From assembly GCF_003024155.1 (NCBI RefSeq), contig NZ_CP028136.1, forward strand, positions 2,790,001 through 2,854,000: a stretch of DNA of 64,000 bases. The letters run 5' to 3'. The stretch is from Christiangramia fulva. GTDB lineage: Bacteria; Bacteroidota; Bacteroidia; Flavobacteriales; Flavobacteriaceae. The first letter of the stretch is position 1. Each line of letters begins with the position of its first letter. Made by a program: the position numbers and the translations under genes. Positions 1-15,617 of the stretch are shown one piece after another. The notes beneath the pieces were generated by a model, which was not told the DNA's origin, did not search any database, and worked only from the letters and a program-made list of their open reading frames with translations.

Positions 1-7144
<7,144 letters not shown>

Positions 7145-7196
7145 TCATCCCTTTAGAAGACTTTCAAAACCTGTATATTCAGGGGTAAATTTCCTA

Positions 7197-7204
7197 CAAA
7201 TCTA
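7197..7204 (-). promoter_or_regulatory. Possible -7 promoter element (TAGATTTG)
   Basis: On the minus strand this reads TAGATTTG, a match to the Bacteroidota -7 consensus TAnnTTTG, about 130 bases upstream of the giant surface-protein gene. I see no clear -33 TTG at the usual distance, so this is weak. Confidence 0.3.
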
Positions 7205-8053
7205 ACTTTTAGAGACAGGTAATCGCCGGTATTTAGAGAAACTATCCGGGAATTGAATTAAAAGTATTAAAATTTAAAAGTTAGTTAGAAAAGTAAAATT
7301 ACTCCATAAAATTAAATTGCTTTCTGATAAACAATAACGTGAAAAAAAGTAATATGATTTTCAATTATATCAAATATCTGTAAAAATTTAACTTTTGTTT
7401 GAGTACATTTTGAAATAATAATAATTCCGAATCAAAACTCCTTAACGATTATTAATTTTTGTAAAAAAAATCGATTTTAAATAACCCCAACAGGTAAAAA
7501 TATTCTTTCAATTTTCTATGCTATACTATTATAGATACCATAAACTCTATGAGTTTAATACAATTTAATGCTGCTACCTGGAAATCCAGCCAACTTTTTT
7601 TCTCAAGAAAAATGGTCTCTTCTTAAAAAAGAAGAAGATTTTAACTAACATTTGAAATACTGAAAAATCCTCTGTACTTAATAAAATAAAAGGAGCCGGG
7701 TAATAAGAAACTCTGGATCTTCCCGACTTTTAACCTTTAGGTTAAAAATTAAAATAAAGGGTAATTATATGTAAATCATATAGTTACCCTTTTTTTGTAT
7801 TTGAGATTATCTACTTCAATTCGAAAATGAGGATTAATTTTCCATCCAAATAATTTATTACTGATTTAAATCATTGTTTTTCAAGTGGTTTTAGAATATT
7901 TTTAATGAGTAATTTACTCATATAAACAGCTGAAATCAATAAAATGATTTTATAAGCCTTATTATTCCTGAGACTCACCATTGCGTTCTCTGGTTACCAA
8001 ACCTTAGCAGGAATAAGAAGTGACTGTTTACACATTGCTTTAAAATTTTAGTT
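7205..8053. other. Long AT-rich intergenic region with two hairpins, possible ncRNA
   Basis: This is a gap of about 850 bases between two divergent genes. No convincing protein gene is seen. Between about 7550 and 7800 there are a short hairpin (7728-7747, TTTTAACC / GGTTAAAA) and a strong terminator-like hairpin (7756-7796). A terminator here cannot serve either divergent neighbour, so a small plus-strand transcript ending near 7797 is possible. This is inference only. Confidence 0.35.
7756..7796 (+). terminator. Rho-independent terminator-like hairpin
   Basis: The arms AAAGGGTAA (7756-7764) and TTACCCTTT (7784-7792) pair perfectly, are extended by a second imperfect helix (TTATATG/CATATAG), and are followed by a T run on the plus strand. 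The A run on the left would also let it work on the minus strand. Confidence 0.6.
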
Positions 8054-9025
8054 ATGGATAAGTTTGCTGTACTCACTTCGGGAGGAGACGCTCCCGGTTT
8101 AAACGCCTGTATCAACGCCGTTGTGCATGCTTCCGCCTTCTATGGCCATGAAATAATGGGGGTGGAATCTGGATATGAAGGACTTGTAAAAAATCATTTC
8201 TTTCCTTTAAAACTTTCAGAATTGGGAAATATCAATGCGCTTGGAGGTACTATTTTAAAAACTTCCAGGAGTGAATCTTTTCAGACCAAAGAGGGCAGGA
8301 AACAGGCTTTCGAAAACCTACGAAAAAATGAAGTAAAAAAATTGATCATTCTCGGCGGAGACGGCTCTCTTACGGGAGCGCAAATTTTTTCAGAAGAATA
8401 TCCCGAAATAGGCATTATAGGGATCCCCAAAACCATAGATAATGATATCTCGGGCACCGAATTCGCCATAGGCTATGATACTGCTTTAAATACAGCAGTA
8501 AGGGCGATCGATAATATTCGCGATACAGCCACTTCTCATAATCGGGTTTTTATCGTTGAAGTGATGGGAAGGGATGCAGGATATATTGCCTATGGCACCG
8601 GCCTGGCTACCGGAGCCGAAGGAATTCTGATCCCCGAAACTAATATGGATATGGTCTACCTTACCGGTCAAATTCAAAAACATATAGAAAAGAAGAAACC
8701 GCTGGTTATCGTGGTAGCAGAAGGCGATGAGTCTGGGGGCGCATTCTCGGTTAGTAAAAAACTGAAAGAAATAATACCCGAAAGGGAGATTCGGGTATCC
8801 ATTCTGGGTTATATCCAGAGAGGTGGTGCTCCTTCGGCTTTTGACCGCATCCTGGCCACAAAATTCGGGGTATGGGCAGTTCAAAGCCTGCTCGAGGGCA
8901 AAAGCAATGTGATGGTAAGCTCAATAAGTGGTAAAATAAAACATACTCCTTTGTCACAGGTGCAAAAGAGAAAGATGAAGATCAGCAGTAGTGCGCTGGA
9001 AATGCTTGAAATTTGTACTTTCTAA
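8054..9025 (+). CDS. pfkA: 6-phosphofructokinase
   Basis: A 323-residue glycolytic phosphofructokinase, close to the usual 320 of bacterial PfkA. It phosphorylates fructose 6-phosphate to fructose 1,6-bisphosphate in the cytoplasm. Visible motifs are TSGGDAPGLNA (8-18, nucleotide loop), GGDGSLTGA (101-109), PKTIDND (125-131, catalytic Asp) and MGRDAGYIA. The glycine in GGDGS is the ATP-type residue, while the lysine in PKTIDND is more usual in PPi-type enzymes, so the phosphoryl donor is not certain from sequence alone. The gene stands alone and converges on an ArsC-like gene 20 bases downstream. Confidence 0.93.
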   Translation: MDKFAVLTSGGDAPGLNACINAVVHASAFYGHEIMGVESGYEGLVKNHFFPLKLSELGNINALGGTILKTSRSESFQTKEGRKQAFENLRKNEVKKLIILGGDGSLTGAQIFSEEYPEIGIIGIPKTIDNDISGTEFAIGYDTALNTAVRAIDNIRDTATSHNRVFIVEVMGRDAGYIAYGTGLATGAEGILIPETNMDMVYLTGQIQKHIEKKKPLVIVVAEGDESGGAFSVSKKLKEIIPEREIRVSILGYIQRGGAPSAFDRILATKFGVWAVQSLLEGKSNVMVSSISGKIKHTPLSQVQKRKMKISSSALEMLEICTF

Positions 9026-9045
9026 ATCTGCTTATTGAAAGAAAT

Positions 9046-9411
9046 TTAAATTTTAATGATATCTGAAGGTGTTTCTACAAGAACCGTTCTTTTCCCGCTA
9101 ATGGCGATTGGTTGTTTCATGATTTCCGGATGGTGCTGAATAAGTTTTATCCAGTCTTCCGAAGATAAATCAGCAGGCTTATAAATTGCCTTATAAGCCA
9201 GGTGATCCTGATTGATCAAATCTTTGATTTCCAGGTGCAGCCTGTCAGCAATTTCGGCTATCTGCGTTCCTGTTAATTTTGTTTTTAAAATATTCACTTC
9301 CTGCAATTCCAGACCTTCAGCCCTGGCAAAGGCAATGGCTTTTTTCGCCCTGATGGAATCGGGATGGTAATAAATGGTAATGAGGCGTCTGGAGGTTGCT
9401 ATTTCGCCCAT
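9046..9411 (-). CDS. ArsC/Spx-family thioredoxin-fold protein without catalytic cysteine
   Basis: 121 residues with the ArsC-like fold pattern: an N-terminal strand (LITIYYHP), a helix rich in K and A, and the C-terminal KQPIAISGKRTVLV strand-loop that resembles the RP(I/V) region of arsenate reductases. The position normally held by the active-site Cys is Ser (HPDSIRAKKA, Ser19), so arsenate reduction by the normal mechanism is unlikely. It lies 11 bases downstream of a helical protein gene on the same strand, probably cotranscribed. Its role is unknown; a regulatory or binding function is a guess. Confidence 0.75.
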   Translation of the reverse strand: MGEIATSRRLITIYYHPDSIRAKKAIAFARAEGLELQEVNILKTKLTGTQIAEIADRLHLEIKDLINQDHLAYKAIYKPADLSSEDWIKLIQHHPEIMKQPIAISGKRTVLVETPSDIIKI

Positions 9412-9422
9412 GATCTTATATT

Positions 9423-9869
9423 TTAAGTGATAATTTCCTGCAGTCCTTCTTTATCAATGACGTGCTCTATAACCGAAAAGACTTCTTTTCTCTGTTTCCT
9501 GCAGCTTTTTATGAAATCTGAGATCTCATCTTCCAGCTTTTGATGTTCTTCCCTGAATTTTTGGGAATCATAAGTGAAAGGTTCTTCCAGGATATCTTTG
9601 ATATGGTCCCGGTGCTTAGCCGTTTTTTTTAATAAGTCCTGAGCGGCGTCGGTAAGTTCAATTACTGAAAAAAGGATTTTTTCTACCTCGCGCTGGTTTT
9701 CCTGTTCCTTGATCCAGATAAAATATTTATCGATTAGATGTCGGAAGAACCTGAGGTCATCTGCATAGAATTGCAAATCGCTCATCCAGTGTTCGGTTAA
9801 CACGTACAATTCATCCCAATCGGTTTCAAAGATGTAATTGTTTTTGGGTCTCATGCGTAATTCTAACAT
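9423..9869 (-). CDS. Conserved helical protein of unknown function (paralogue of 20432-20872)
   Basis: 148 residues, charged and almost entirely helical by eye, with no signal peptide or membrane segment. It resembles the 146-residue product at 20432-20872 in length and layout: an aromatic N-terminal segment, a central helix of about 30 residues, then a basic helix near KLEDEISDFIKSCRKQRKEV matching a similar stretch in the other. Both look like flavobacterial hypothetical proteins of stress-associated loci. Function is unknown. It is probably cotranscribed with the ArsC-like gene downstream. Confidence 0.7.
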   Translation of the reverse strand: MLELRMRPKNNYIFETDWDELYVLTEHWMSDLQFYADDLRFFRHLIDKYFIWIKEQENQREVEKILFSVIELTDAAQDLLKKTAKHRDHIKDILEEPFTYDSQKFREEHQKLEDEISDFIKSCRKQRKEVFSVIEHVIDKEGLQEIIT

Positions 9870-9936
9870 GGCTTGAAAGTTTAATTTTTATGAAGTTACA
9901 CTGGAAAAAGATTAATTGCTATGATAAAAATCATCG

Positions 9937-10671
9937 TTAGATAGCTACTTTTACATCAAAAATAATCGGTAGCGTATAGATCACACCCACAGGGTGATTT
10001 CGCTGTCTTCCGGGTATCATTGGGGGCAATAGTTTTATAACCCTTTCGGCTTCGGCTTCCAGGGCTTTATGAGGTCCTCGAGCCTGAATATTACTAACCA
10101 TGCCTTTTTCATTTATTCTGAAAACCACATAGATCTTGTTGATTCCGGTAAGCCCGAGTTCTGAGCCTATTTCAGTTCTGAACTCCCGTTGAACAAAATC
10201 TTCTATTTTTTTTGACATGCATTTCTTTTTAGCTTCATTGTCTTTTTCGTTTTCACATCCAGGGTATAAGGGCACATTAGCGATAGCTACAAAAGGAACG
10301 TCTTCAATTTCTTCAGTTATTTCTTCGTCCCGAATATCAGCTACTTCAGCAACTTCTATTTTCTCGTCCTGACTGGTTTCTGTAGATTTTATTTCCGTTT
10401 CCTTAATTTCAAGGTTATCCTGCACCACTTCAATAATTTCTGGTGCGGGTGGTGGCGGGGGCGGCGGCGGCAACTGTTTCAATTCAGTTACAGGAACATC
10501 AATAGAATTCTCTGCAGTAAATTCAACCTGCTGCAGATCATAATTCTGCTTATGTTCAAAATTCCATTCTAATCCTGCATAAGAAATGGAAAGAACGATT
10601 ATTAAACCAATTTGAAAGTAGATGACACTATTCCGGGAAAGGTCTGCCCTGGAATTCTTTTTAGGTACCAT
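9937..10671 (-). CDS. TonB-family energy transducer
   Basis: 244 residues. A single N-terminal membrane anchor (about 17-33) is followed by a periplasmic linker with an unbroken eight-proline run (PPPPPPPPAPEI), an acidic stretch, and a C-terminal TonB domain (about 150-244) with the pattern VPLYPGCE, a GINKIYVVFRINEKG strand and LPPMIPGRQRNHPVGVIYTL. The VPxxPGC motif is typical of Bacteroidota TonB-like proteins. The family links inner-membrane ExbBD energy to outer-membrane transport. No exbB or exbD is adjacent, so it probably works with a complex encoded elsewhere. Confidence 0.88.
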   Translation of the reverse strand: MVPKKNSRADLSRNSVIYFQIGLIIVLSISYAGLEWNFEHKQNYDLQQVEFTAENSIDVPVTELKQLPPPPPPPPAPEIIEVVQDNLEIKETEIKSTETSQDEKIEVAEVADIRDEEITEEIEDVPFVAIANVPLYPGCENEKDNEAKKKCMSKKIEDFVQREFRTEIGSELGLTGINKIYVVFRINEKGMVSNIQARGPHKALEAEAERVIKLLPPMIPGRQRNHPVGVIYTLPIIFDVKVAI

Positions 10672-11220
10672 GACAAGAAGTTTTAGTTGTTTGCTAATAC
10701 TTGCGATCAGACCGGGGAATCAGAAAATCCTGTTGTAAATAATTAACTGAAGACTTCTATGTCCTGAATCTGAAAGGATTTAGCAGTAGTAAAGCTATTT
10801 AAATAAGCCTTTAAGAAATATGATAAATGTCATTTTCATCGAAGTATTTTTATCAGAATTTTTGTTTATAAGAAATTTGAAATAATCAAAATAACCCTAT
10901 TAATATAAGGGTTTTATTATTGAATATTTATCTGAAGTTAATTTTGACCCTTTTAAATAGGGGGTGTAAACTTAAAAAGTTATAAACATTGACCTTGAAC
11001 CTGGAATTTTTGCGTAAAAAGCAAAATTATCTCCTGTTTTTTCCGATTTTGAAATTATGAAGCGGGTAAAACGACCTTCTAATATTTTTAATGAAATTTT
11101 TTCTGATTTGTTAAAGAGATGAATTAAATGCTTTGTTATTAACTTTTTAGACACAAAACTTCTGTTTTCTATAAATAGTCCTTGTCTTTTTTAAATTAGC
11201 TGCCTTAAAATATTTTAGGT
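10672..11220. other. Intergenic region between divergent tonB-like and amt genes
   Basis: About 550 bases. It contains a hairpin at 10893-10914 (AACCCT / AGGGTT) followed by T-rich sequence on both strands. A 60-codon minus frame (10972-11154, GTG start) ends just before that hairpin, but its composition is not convincing and no family is recognised. The promoters of the two flanking genes should lie here; I could not pick a clear -33/-7 pair. Confidence 0.4.
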
Positions 11221-12504
11221 ATGGCCAAAAAGATGAATTTCATCGTATTGATTATCCTGGTGATAATAAGCCTTGTATTTAGTTCTCCTTATCAGGTAAA
11301 CGAATTTCATGATGCAATTGACAAGGGTGATACGGCCTGGATGATCGTTTCCAGCGCACTTGTTCTTATTATGACCTTTGGGCTGGCGTTCTTTTACGGC
11401 GGAATGATAAGTCGGAAGAATATCATTTCCACGATGTTGCAAAGTTTTGTGGCCCTGGGAGTAATAAGTATAGTGTGGGTTTTGGTGGGTTTTAGCCTCT
11501 CTTTTGGAGATAGTATTTATGGAATCATCGGCAATCCTTTTACCTATTTTAATTTCCGGAATGTTTCCCTTTCTCCAAATCCGCAATTTGCCGCGACCAT
11601 TCCATTTTTATTATTTGCCTTATTCCAGTTGAAATTCGCCATAATAACGCCTGCGCTTATAACAGGAAGTTTTGCCGAGAGGATCCGCTTTAGAAGTTAT
11701 ATTCTTTTTATGGTATTATTTTCCCTGTTTATTTATTCGCCTCTTGCCCACATGACCTGGCATCCTGATGGATTATTTCACAAATGGGGCGTGCTCGATT
11801 TTGCCGGCGGAACGGTGGTGCATATGTCTGCTGGTTTTGCTGCACTGGCAGGCGCAATGTATCTGGGGAAACGGAAGAATATTTCAGATGATCCATCTAA
11901 TATTCCTTTTGTGATACTTGGTACCGGGCTCCTTTGGTTCGGCTGGTTCGGATTCAATTCAGGATCTGCTTTTGGTGCCAATGAAGATGCGGTGATCGCT
12001 TTGACCAACACAAATCTTGCTTCGGCTACCAGTATGCTAACATGGATTTTCTTTGACCGTTTCTTAAACCGAAAAATGTCGGCTATGGGAGCCTGTATCG
12101 GTGCGGTGGTAGGACTTGTTGCTATCACTCCCGCGGCTGGTTTTGTGACCTTGGGACAAAGTATTTTTATTGGTTTTGTAGCGGCACTGGTGAGTAACCT
12201 GGTGATAAGATTTCATAAAAAGACCACTATTGACGATACCCTGGATGTTTTTCCCAGCCACGGTGTGGGAGGCATCGTGGGAATGATCCTGACCGGCATA
12301 CTTGCCAAAGACAAGGGATTGATTTACGGCGATCCCACAACCTTTTTATACCATCTTTTAGCCCTGGTCATTGTCGCTATTTTTACCTTCTTCGGAAGCC
12401 TTCTTTTGTATAAGATCACCGATTTGATCCTGCCTCTGCGGGTAAAAGAAGGACATGAAGAATTAGGATTGGACCATTCACAGCATGGAGAAAGGCTGAA
12501 TTAA
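11221..12504 (+). CDS. amt: Ammonium transporter (Amt/MEP/Rh family)
   Basis: 427 residues with about 11-12 membrane segments. It conducts ammonium/ammonia across the inner membrane. The family signature DFAGGTVVHMSAGFAALAGA is present, carrying one of the two pore histidines; the second is in FPSHGVGGIVG. An N-terminal hydrophobic stretch before the first Amt helix may be a cleaved signal peptide, as known for some Amt proteins. No glnK (PII) gene is adjacent, which is the usual partner. The gene converges on the racemase, with stops 16 bases apart. Confidence 0.95.
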   Translation: MAKKMNFIVLIILVIISLVFSSPYQVNEFHDAIDKGDTAWMIVSSALVLIMTFGLAFFYGGMISRKNIISTMLQSFVALGVISIVWVLVGFSLSFGDSIYGIIGNPFTYFNFRNVSLSPNPQFAATIPFLLFALFQLKFAIITPALITGSFAERIRFRSYILFMVLFSLFIYSPLAHMTWHPDGLFHKWGVLDFAGGTVVHMSAGFAALAGAMYLGKRKNISDDPSNIPFVILGTGLLWFGWFGFNSGSAFGANEDAVIALTNTNLASATSMLTWIFFDRFLNRKMSAMGACIGAVVGLVAITPAAGFVTLGQSIFIGFVAALVSNLVIRFHKKTTIDDTLDVFPSHGVGGIVGMILTGILAKDKGLIYGDPTTFLYHLLALVIVAIFTFFGSLLLYKITDLILPLRVKEGHEELGLDHSQHGERLN

Positions 12505-12520
12505 TAATGTACCTATTCAA

Positions 12521-13204
12521 CTAATCATTTAAAATGAAATCGGCTGCCAGTTTTGCATGAAGTTGTGTTGTGGAGATTAGCGGCACCTCAACTTCTTCCT
12601 GTTCGAGCAGCATTGGCAGCTCGGTGCAGCCCAGTATCACTCCATCGGCACCATGCTTCCTGAGATCATTGATCTGTTGGATATAGAAATTTTTAGCTTC
12701 CGCGGTAAATTTTCCCTGGGTAAGTTCTTTAGATACAAAATGATGGGATTGGAGAATATTTTCTTCTGAAGGAATAATGGTTTCGATTCCAAATTCTTTT
12801 TTCAGATAATCTGGTATAAAATTGCCGGTAATGGTAGGTTTATTTCCAAGCAGACCTAATTTCTTCAAATTCCGTTTTTTTGCCTCCCTGCCAATGGCTT
12901 CTCCAATGTGTAGGACAGGAATGTCTAATTTTGGCTGAATATAAGCGTAGGTCATATGAGGTGTATTAGCGCAAATAACAATTGCTTTTGCGCCTGCTTC
13001 CTGCAGTTTTAAAGAGACTTCAAGGTATTTGGCATTGATTTTATTCCTGTTCTGCTCTCTCATTAATTCAATATTGATGCTGTAAAGAATTAACTCGGGA
13101 TTGGCCTGTGAACCAATTTGTTCACTTACCATTTCATTAATTAGCCTGTAATATACAATGCTGGAGTGCCAGGAAGTCCCGCCGATTAGCCCTAAAGTTT
13201 TCAT
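12521..13204 (-). CDS. Aspartate/glutamate racemase family protein
   Basis: 227 residues, typical for this family of PLP-independent two-cysteine racemases. The N-terminal KTLGLIGGTSWHSS motif, the first catalytic Cys region (VICANTPHM) and the second (LGCTELPML) are all visible, so both catalytic cysteines are present. It likely interconverts D- and L-aspartate or a related amino acid in the cytoplasm; the exact substrate cannot be read from sequence. The gene appears monocistronic. Confidence 0.9.
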   Translation of the reverse strand: MKTLGLIGGTSWHSSIVYYRLINEMVSEQIGSQANPELILYSINIELMREQNRNKINAKYLEVSLKLQEAGAKAIVICANTPHMTYAYIQPKLDIPVLHIGEAIGREAKKRNLKKLGLLGNKPTITGNFIPDYLKKEFGIETIIPSEENILQSHHFVSKELTQGKFTAEAKNFYIQQINDLRKHGADGVILGCTELPMLLEQEEVEVPLISTTQLHAKLAADFILND

Positions 13205-13344
13205 AAGAATTATTTATTCTCAAATTTACGCGGAAGGCCTGAATTAAACAGTAACAATGGTTACAGTAAAGAGTTGCGGATTATTTTTATTGAAGAAACC
13301 ATTCTGGCTTTGGGAGTAAACTGATCAGGATCGTAAAATCCCGG

Positions 13345-13533
13345 CTACTTTTCAATTTCAGCTACCTCGGTAACTATATGATCGAAACCATCCTCGCCAA
13401 ATTTCACATGCTCTTTCTTCTCAAAATCCTCGCCTAAAGCATCATATTCATTTTTTGAAACTCTCTCTTTAAAAGCGGGAAACAAAACGGTGTTTTCCCT
13501 CGATTCGTGTGGACGATACAGGCTTTTACTCAT
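13345..13533 (-). pseudogene. Remnant of a hemerythrin (HHE) domain protein
   Basis: This 62-codon frame begins MSKSLYRPHESREN and matches in pattern only the C-terminal part of flavobacterial hemerythrin-HHE proteins, which are usually about 190 residues: the RPHESRExTVLFPAF iron-ligand segment followed by FxxKEHxKFGEDGF. The first two helices are missing, and upstream sequence is AT-rich with a terminator rather than coding. I read it as a truncated relic; a real short protein is less likely. Confidence 0.6.
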
Positions 13534-13587
13534 TTAAAGAAAATTCAAAAAAAGTTTCAAGGCTTTTAATTTTAAGAATAAGTGGCG

Positions 13588-13669
13588 GAAAAAAAAGAGA
13601 CCGCTATAACTTCAATTTTCTCAAATACTTTTTACTAATAAATGAAAAAATGAATGCTTGAGCGGTCTC
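13588..13669 (-). terminator. Terminator of hsp20
   Basis: The arms 13597-13605 (GAGACCGCT) and 13661-13669 (AGCGGTCTC) are perfect complements around a 55-base loop. On the minus strand the second arm is followed by about nine T residues. It starts about 30 bases after the hsp20 stop codon. Confidence 0.7.
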
Positions 13670-13696
13670 CACCTTTAAAAACCTAACTAAACAGCT

Positions 13697-14140
13697 TTAT
13701 GATACCTTAATCTGTTTTCGGCTTTTTTTAATTGCTTCTTTTTCTTTCAGAAGTCTTAATCGAAGTACACCATCTTTGTAGTTTGCTTTGACTTCTTTAG
13801 ATACATCTACACTTTTTGGAAGCTGGAGGGTACGGTGGAAATTGGAATAACTGAATTCTTTTCTGGTGAAATCGTCTTCATCCTCAATTTCTTCCTGACT
13901 TTTTTCGGCAGAAACATAGAGAAGATCATCTTCAATGCTCACCTCGAAATCTTCTTTTGAGAAACCGGGGACGGCAAATTCAATTTCAAAATCGTCTTCA
14001 TGTTCCTTAACATTCATTGCTGGCAAACTTCTTTTAATTTTGAAGAAGTCGTCATCAAAAAGATCTTCCAGGCCCCAGGGCGCTTTACTGTCGCCATTCA
14101 TCCAGGGAAATCTTCTCTTGTTAGATTTTACTAATGACAT
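13697..14140 (-). CDS. Small heat shock protein, Hsp20/alpha-crystallin
   Basis: 147 residues, the normal size. The alpha-crystallin domain runs from about residue 40 to 138, with FEIEFAVPGFSKEDFEVSIE and the conserved A/GxL-type motif DGVLRLRL near the end. It is an ATP-independent chaperone that binds unfolding proteins in the cytoplasm. A clean terminator follows, and the gene seems to be its own transcription unit. It neighbours other stress-type genes (hemerythrin remnant, nucleases). Confidence 0.94.
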   Translation of the reverse strand: MSLVKSNKRRFPWMNGDSKAPWGLEDLFDDDFFKIKRSLPAMNVKEHEDDFEIEFAVPGFSKEDFEVSIEDDLLYVSAEKSQEEIEDEDDFTRKEFSYSNFHRTLQLPKSVDVSKEVKANYKDGVLRLRLLKEKEAIKKSRKQIKVS

Positions 14141-14246
14141 AACCTACAATTTTAATTATTTAAACAAATTAAGCTAACTAATATAGGCTCCTACCCGAAA
14201 AAAAAGAATGATATTTATCAGTTTTCAGATGCTTTTCAAAAAAAGA

Positions 14247-15617
14247 TTATGGGAAAAGATTAATTTTTTCGTAAAGCTCCGGAATCCTCACTTTCCAATT
14301 ATTTTCAACTTCCAGCCTGGATTTTAAAGTAGTTGCTGCATTTTTTTCGCCATGCACTAAAAACACTTTCTCCGGTATATTTTTAATGTTTTTACTCCAA
14401 TCCAGTAACTCTTTTTGATCGGCATGCGCTGAGAGACTTTCAATTTTTACCAGTTTTGCTTTCACCTCATAATATTTTCCCCAGATCTTGATTTCTTCAG
14501 CCCCCTCTTCGATTTTTCGACCACGTGTTCCTTCTGCCTGATAGCCCGTTAAAACCAGCCTGGTGTTGGGTTTATCTATAAATTTGGAGAGGTAGGTTAA
14601 AATTCTGCCACCGCTAAGCATTCCGCTGCCGGCGAGCACTATTCTGGGTCTTTGTTCATCTATGATCTCCCAGGTACGCTTGTAAGAACTTACCAGTTCG
14701 AAATGATTTTTCATTGCAGAAAATTCGGAGTTTTCCACTTTATGAAAATGCTGAAAATTGCCGAATAGCTCGGTAACATCCACGCCCATGGGACTGTCAA
14801 TATATATCGGGACATTTGGAATTTGATTTTTTTGAAACATCTTCCACAGCAAATAGCTTATTAACTGGAGCCGCTCCACGGCAAAACAGGCAATGAGCAT
14901 GATGCCATTTTCATAGATCATATCCCGTATATTGTCACCAAGTATTTTTTCTACATTTTCTTCAGGATGAAGCCTGTCCCCATAGGTGCTTTCAAGAAAT
15001 AGAAAGTCTGCCCATTCTGGTTTTTCCGGGGCATTTAAAAGCAGGTCTTCTTGTCGTCCCAGGTCTCCCGAGAACAGGAGCAGTTTTCCGTCCACCTCCA
15101 GTTCAATAAAACCGGCCCCTAAAATATGACCTCCTAAACGATGCCTGAATTTTACCTTTTCGCCGAGTTCGTTCCATTCCCCGCTTTGAAAAATTCGGAA
15201 GAAAGTTAGGGTCTCCTCTGCATCTTTCAAAGTATAAAGCGGAAGCGCGGGATGATGTTTGGAAAAACCTTCTTTATTGGCTTTTTCGGCTTCTTCTTCC
15301 TGGATGCGCGCTGTATCTTTTAGAATGATCTCAGCTATTTCCAAAGTAGGGGCATTCCCCAGGATCACCCCTTTAAATCCCTGGGATATCAACCTGGGAA
15401 GATAGCCGGTATGATCCAGATGTCCATGGGTAAGAAGTACATAATCAATTTTGGAAACATTTACTGGGAGATCTTCCCAGTTTTTTAAGCGCAGCTCTTT
15501 GAGCCCCTGGAAAAATCCGCAGTCGATAAGGATGTTTAAATGATCGGTTTCTACAAGAAATTTAGACCCGGTGACGGTGCCCGCCGCGCCCAAAAATTGA
15601 ATATTAAGCTTTTTCAT
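14247..15617 (-). CDS. Metallo-beta-lactamase/beta-CASP fold RNA- or DNA-processing nuclease
   Basis: 456 residues from the start at 15617 (MKKLNIQFLGAAGTVTGS). A longer frame exists but would run 24 codons into the upstream gene without RNase homology, so I chose the internal ATG. The zinc motif HGHLDH is at 64-69, and the beta-CASP and RMMBL regions follow (SGMLSGG and LSAHADQKELLDW). Members of this YSH1-type family are exoribonucleases or endonucleases. Its start overlaps the stop of the ATP-cone/nuclease gene by 14 bases, so the two are translationally coupled and likely act together. Confidence 0.9.
   Translation of the reverse strand: MKKLNIQFLGAAGTVTGSKFLVETDHLNILIDCGFFQGLKELRLKNWEDLPVNVSKIDYVLLTHGHLDHTGYLPRLISQGFKGVILGNAPTLEIAEIILKDTARIQEEEAEKANKEGFSKHHPALPLYTLKDAEETLTFFRIFQSGEWNELGEKVKFRHRLGGHILGAGFIELEVDGKLLLFSGDLGRQEDLLLNAPEKPEWADFLFLESTYGDRLHPEENVEKILGDNIRDMIYENGIMLIACFAVERLQLISYLLWKMFQKNQIPNVPIYIDSPMGVDVTELFGNFQHFHKVENSEFSAMKNHFELVSSYKRTWEIIDEQRPRIVLAGSGMLSGGRILTYLSKFIDKPNTRLVLTGYQAEGTRGRKIEEGAEEIKIWGKYYEVKAKLVKIESLSAHADQKELLDWSKNIKNIPEKVFLVHGEKNAATTLKSRLEVENNWKVRIPELYEKINLFP

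Noticed and set aside
10972..11154. A 60-codon minus frame (GTG start) upstream of amt, followed by a hairpin
   Set aside because: Composition is Lys/Ile/Phe-rich as expected from AT-rich non-coding DNA, no family is recognised, and the start is a GTG without a clear ribosome site.
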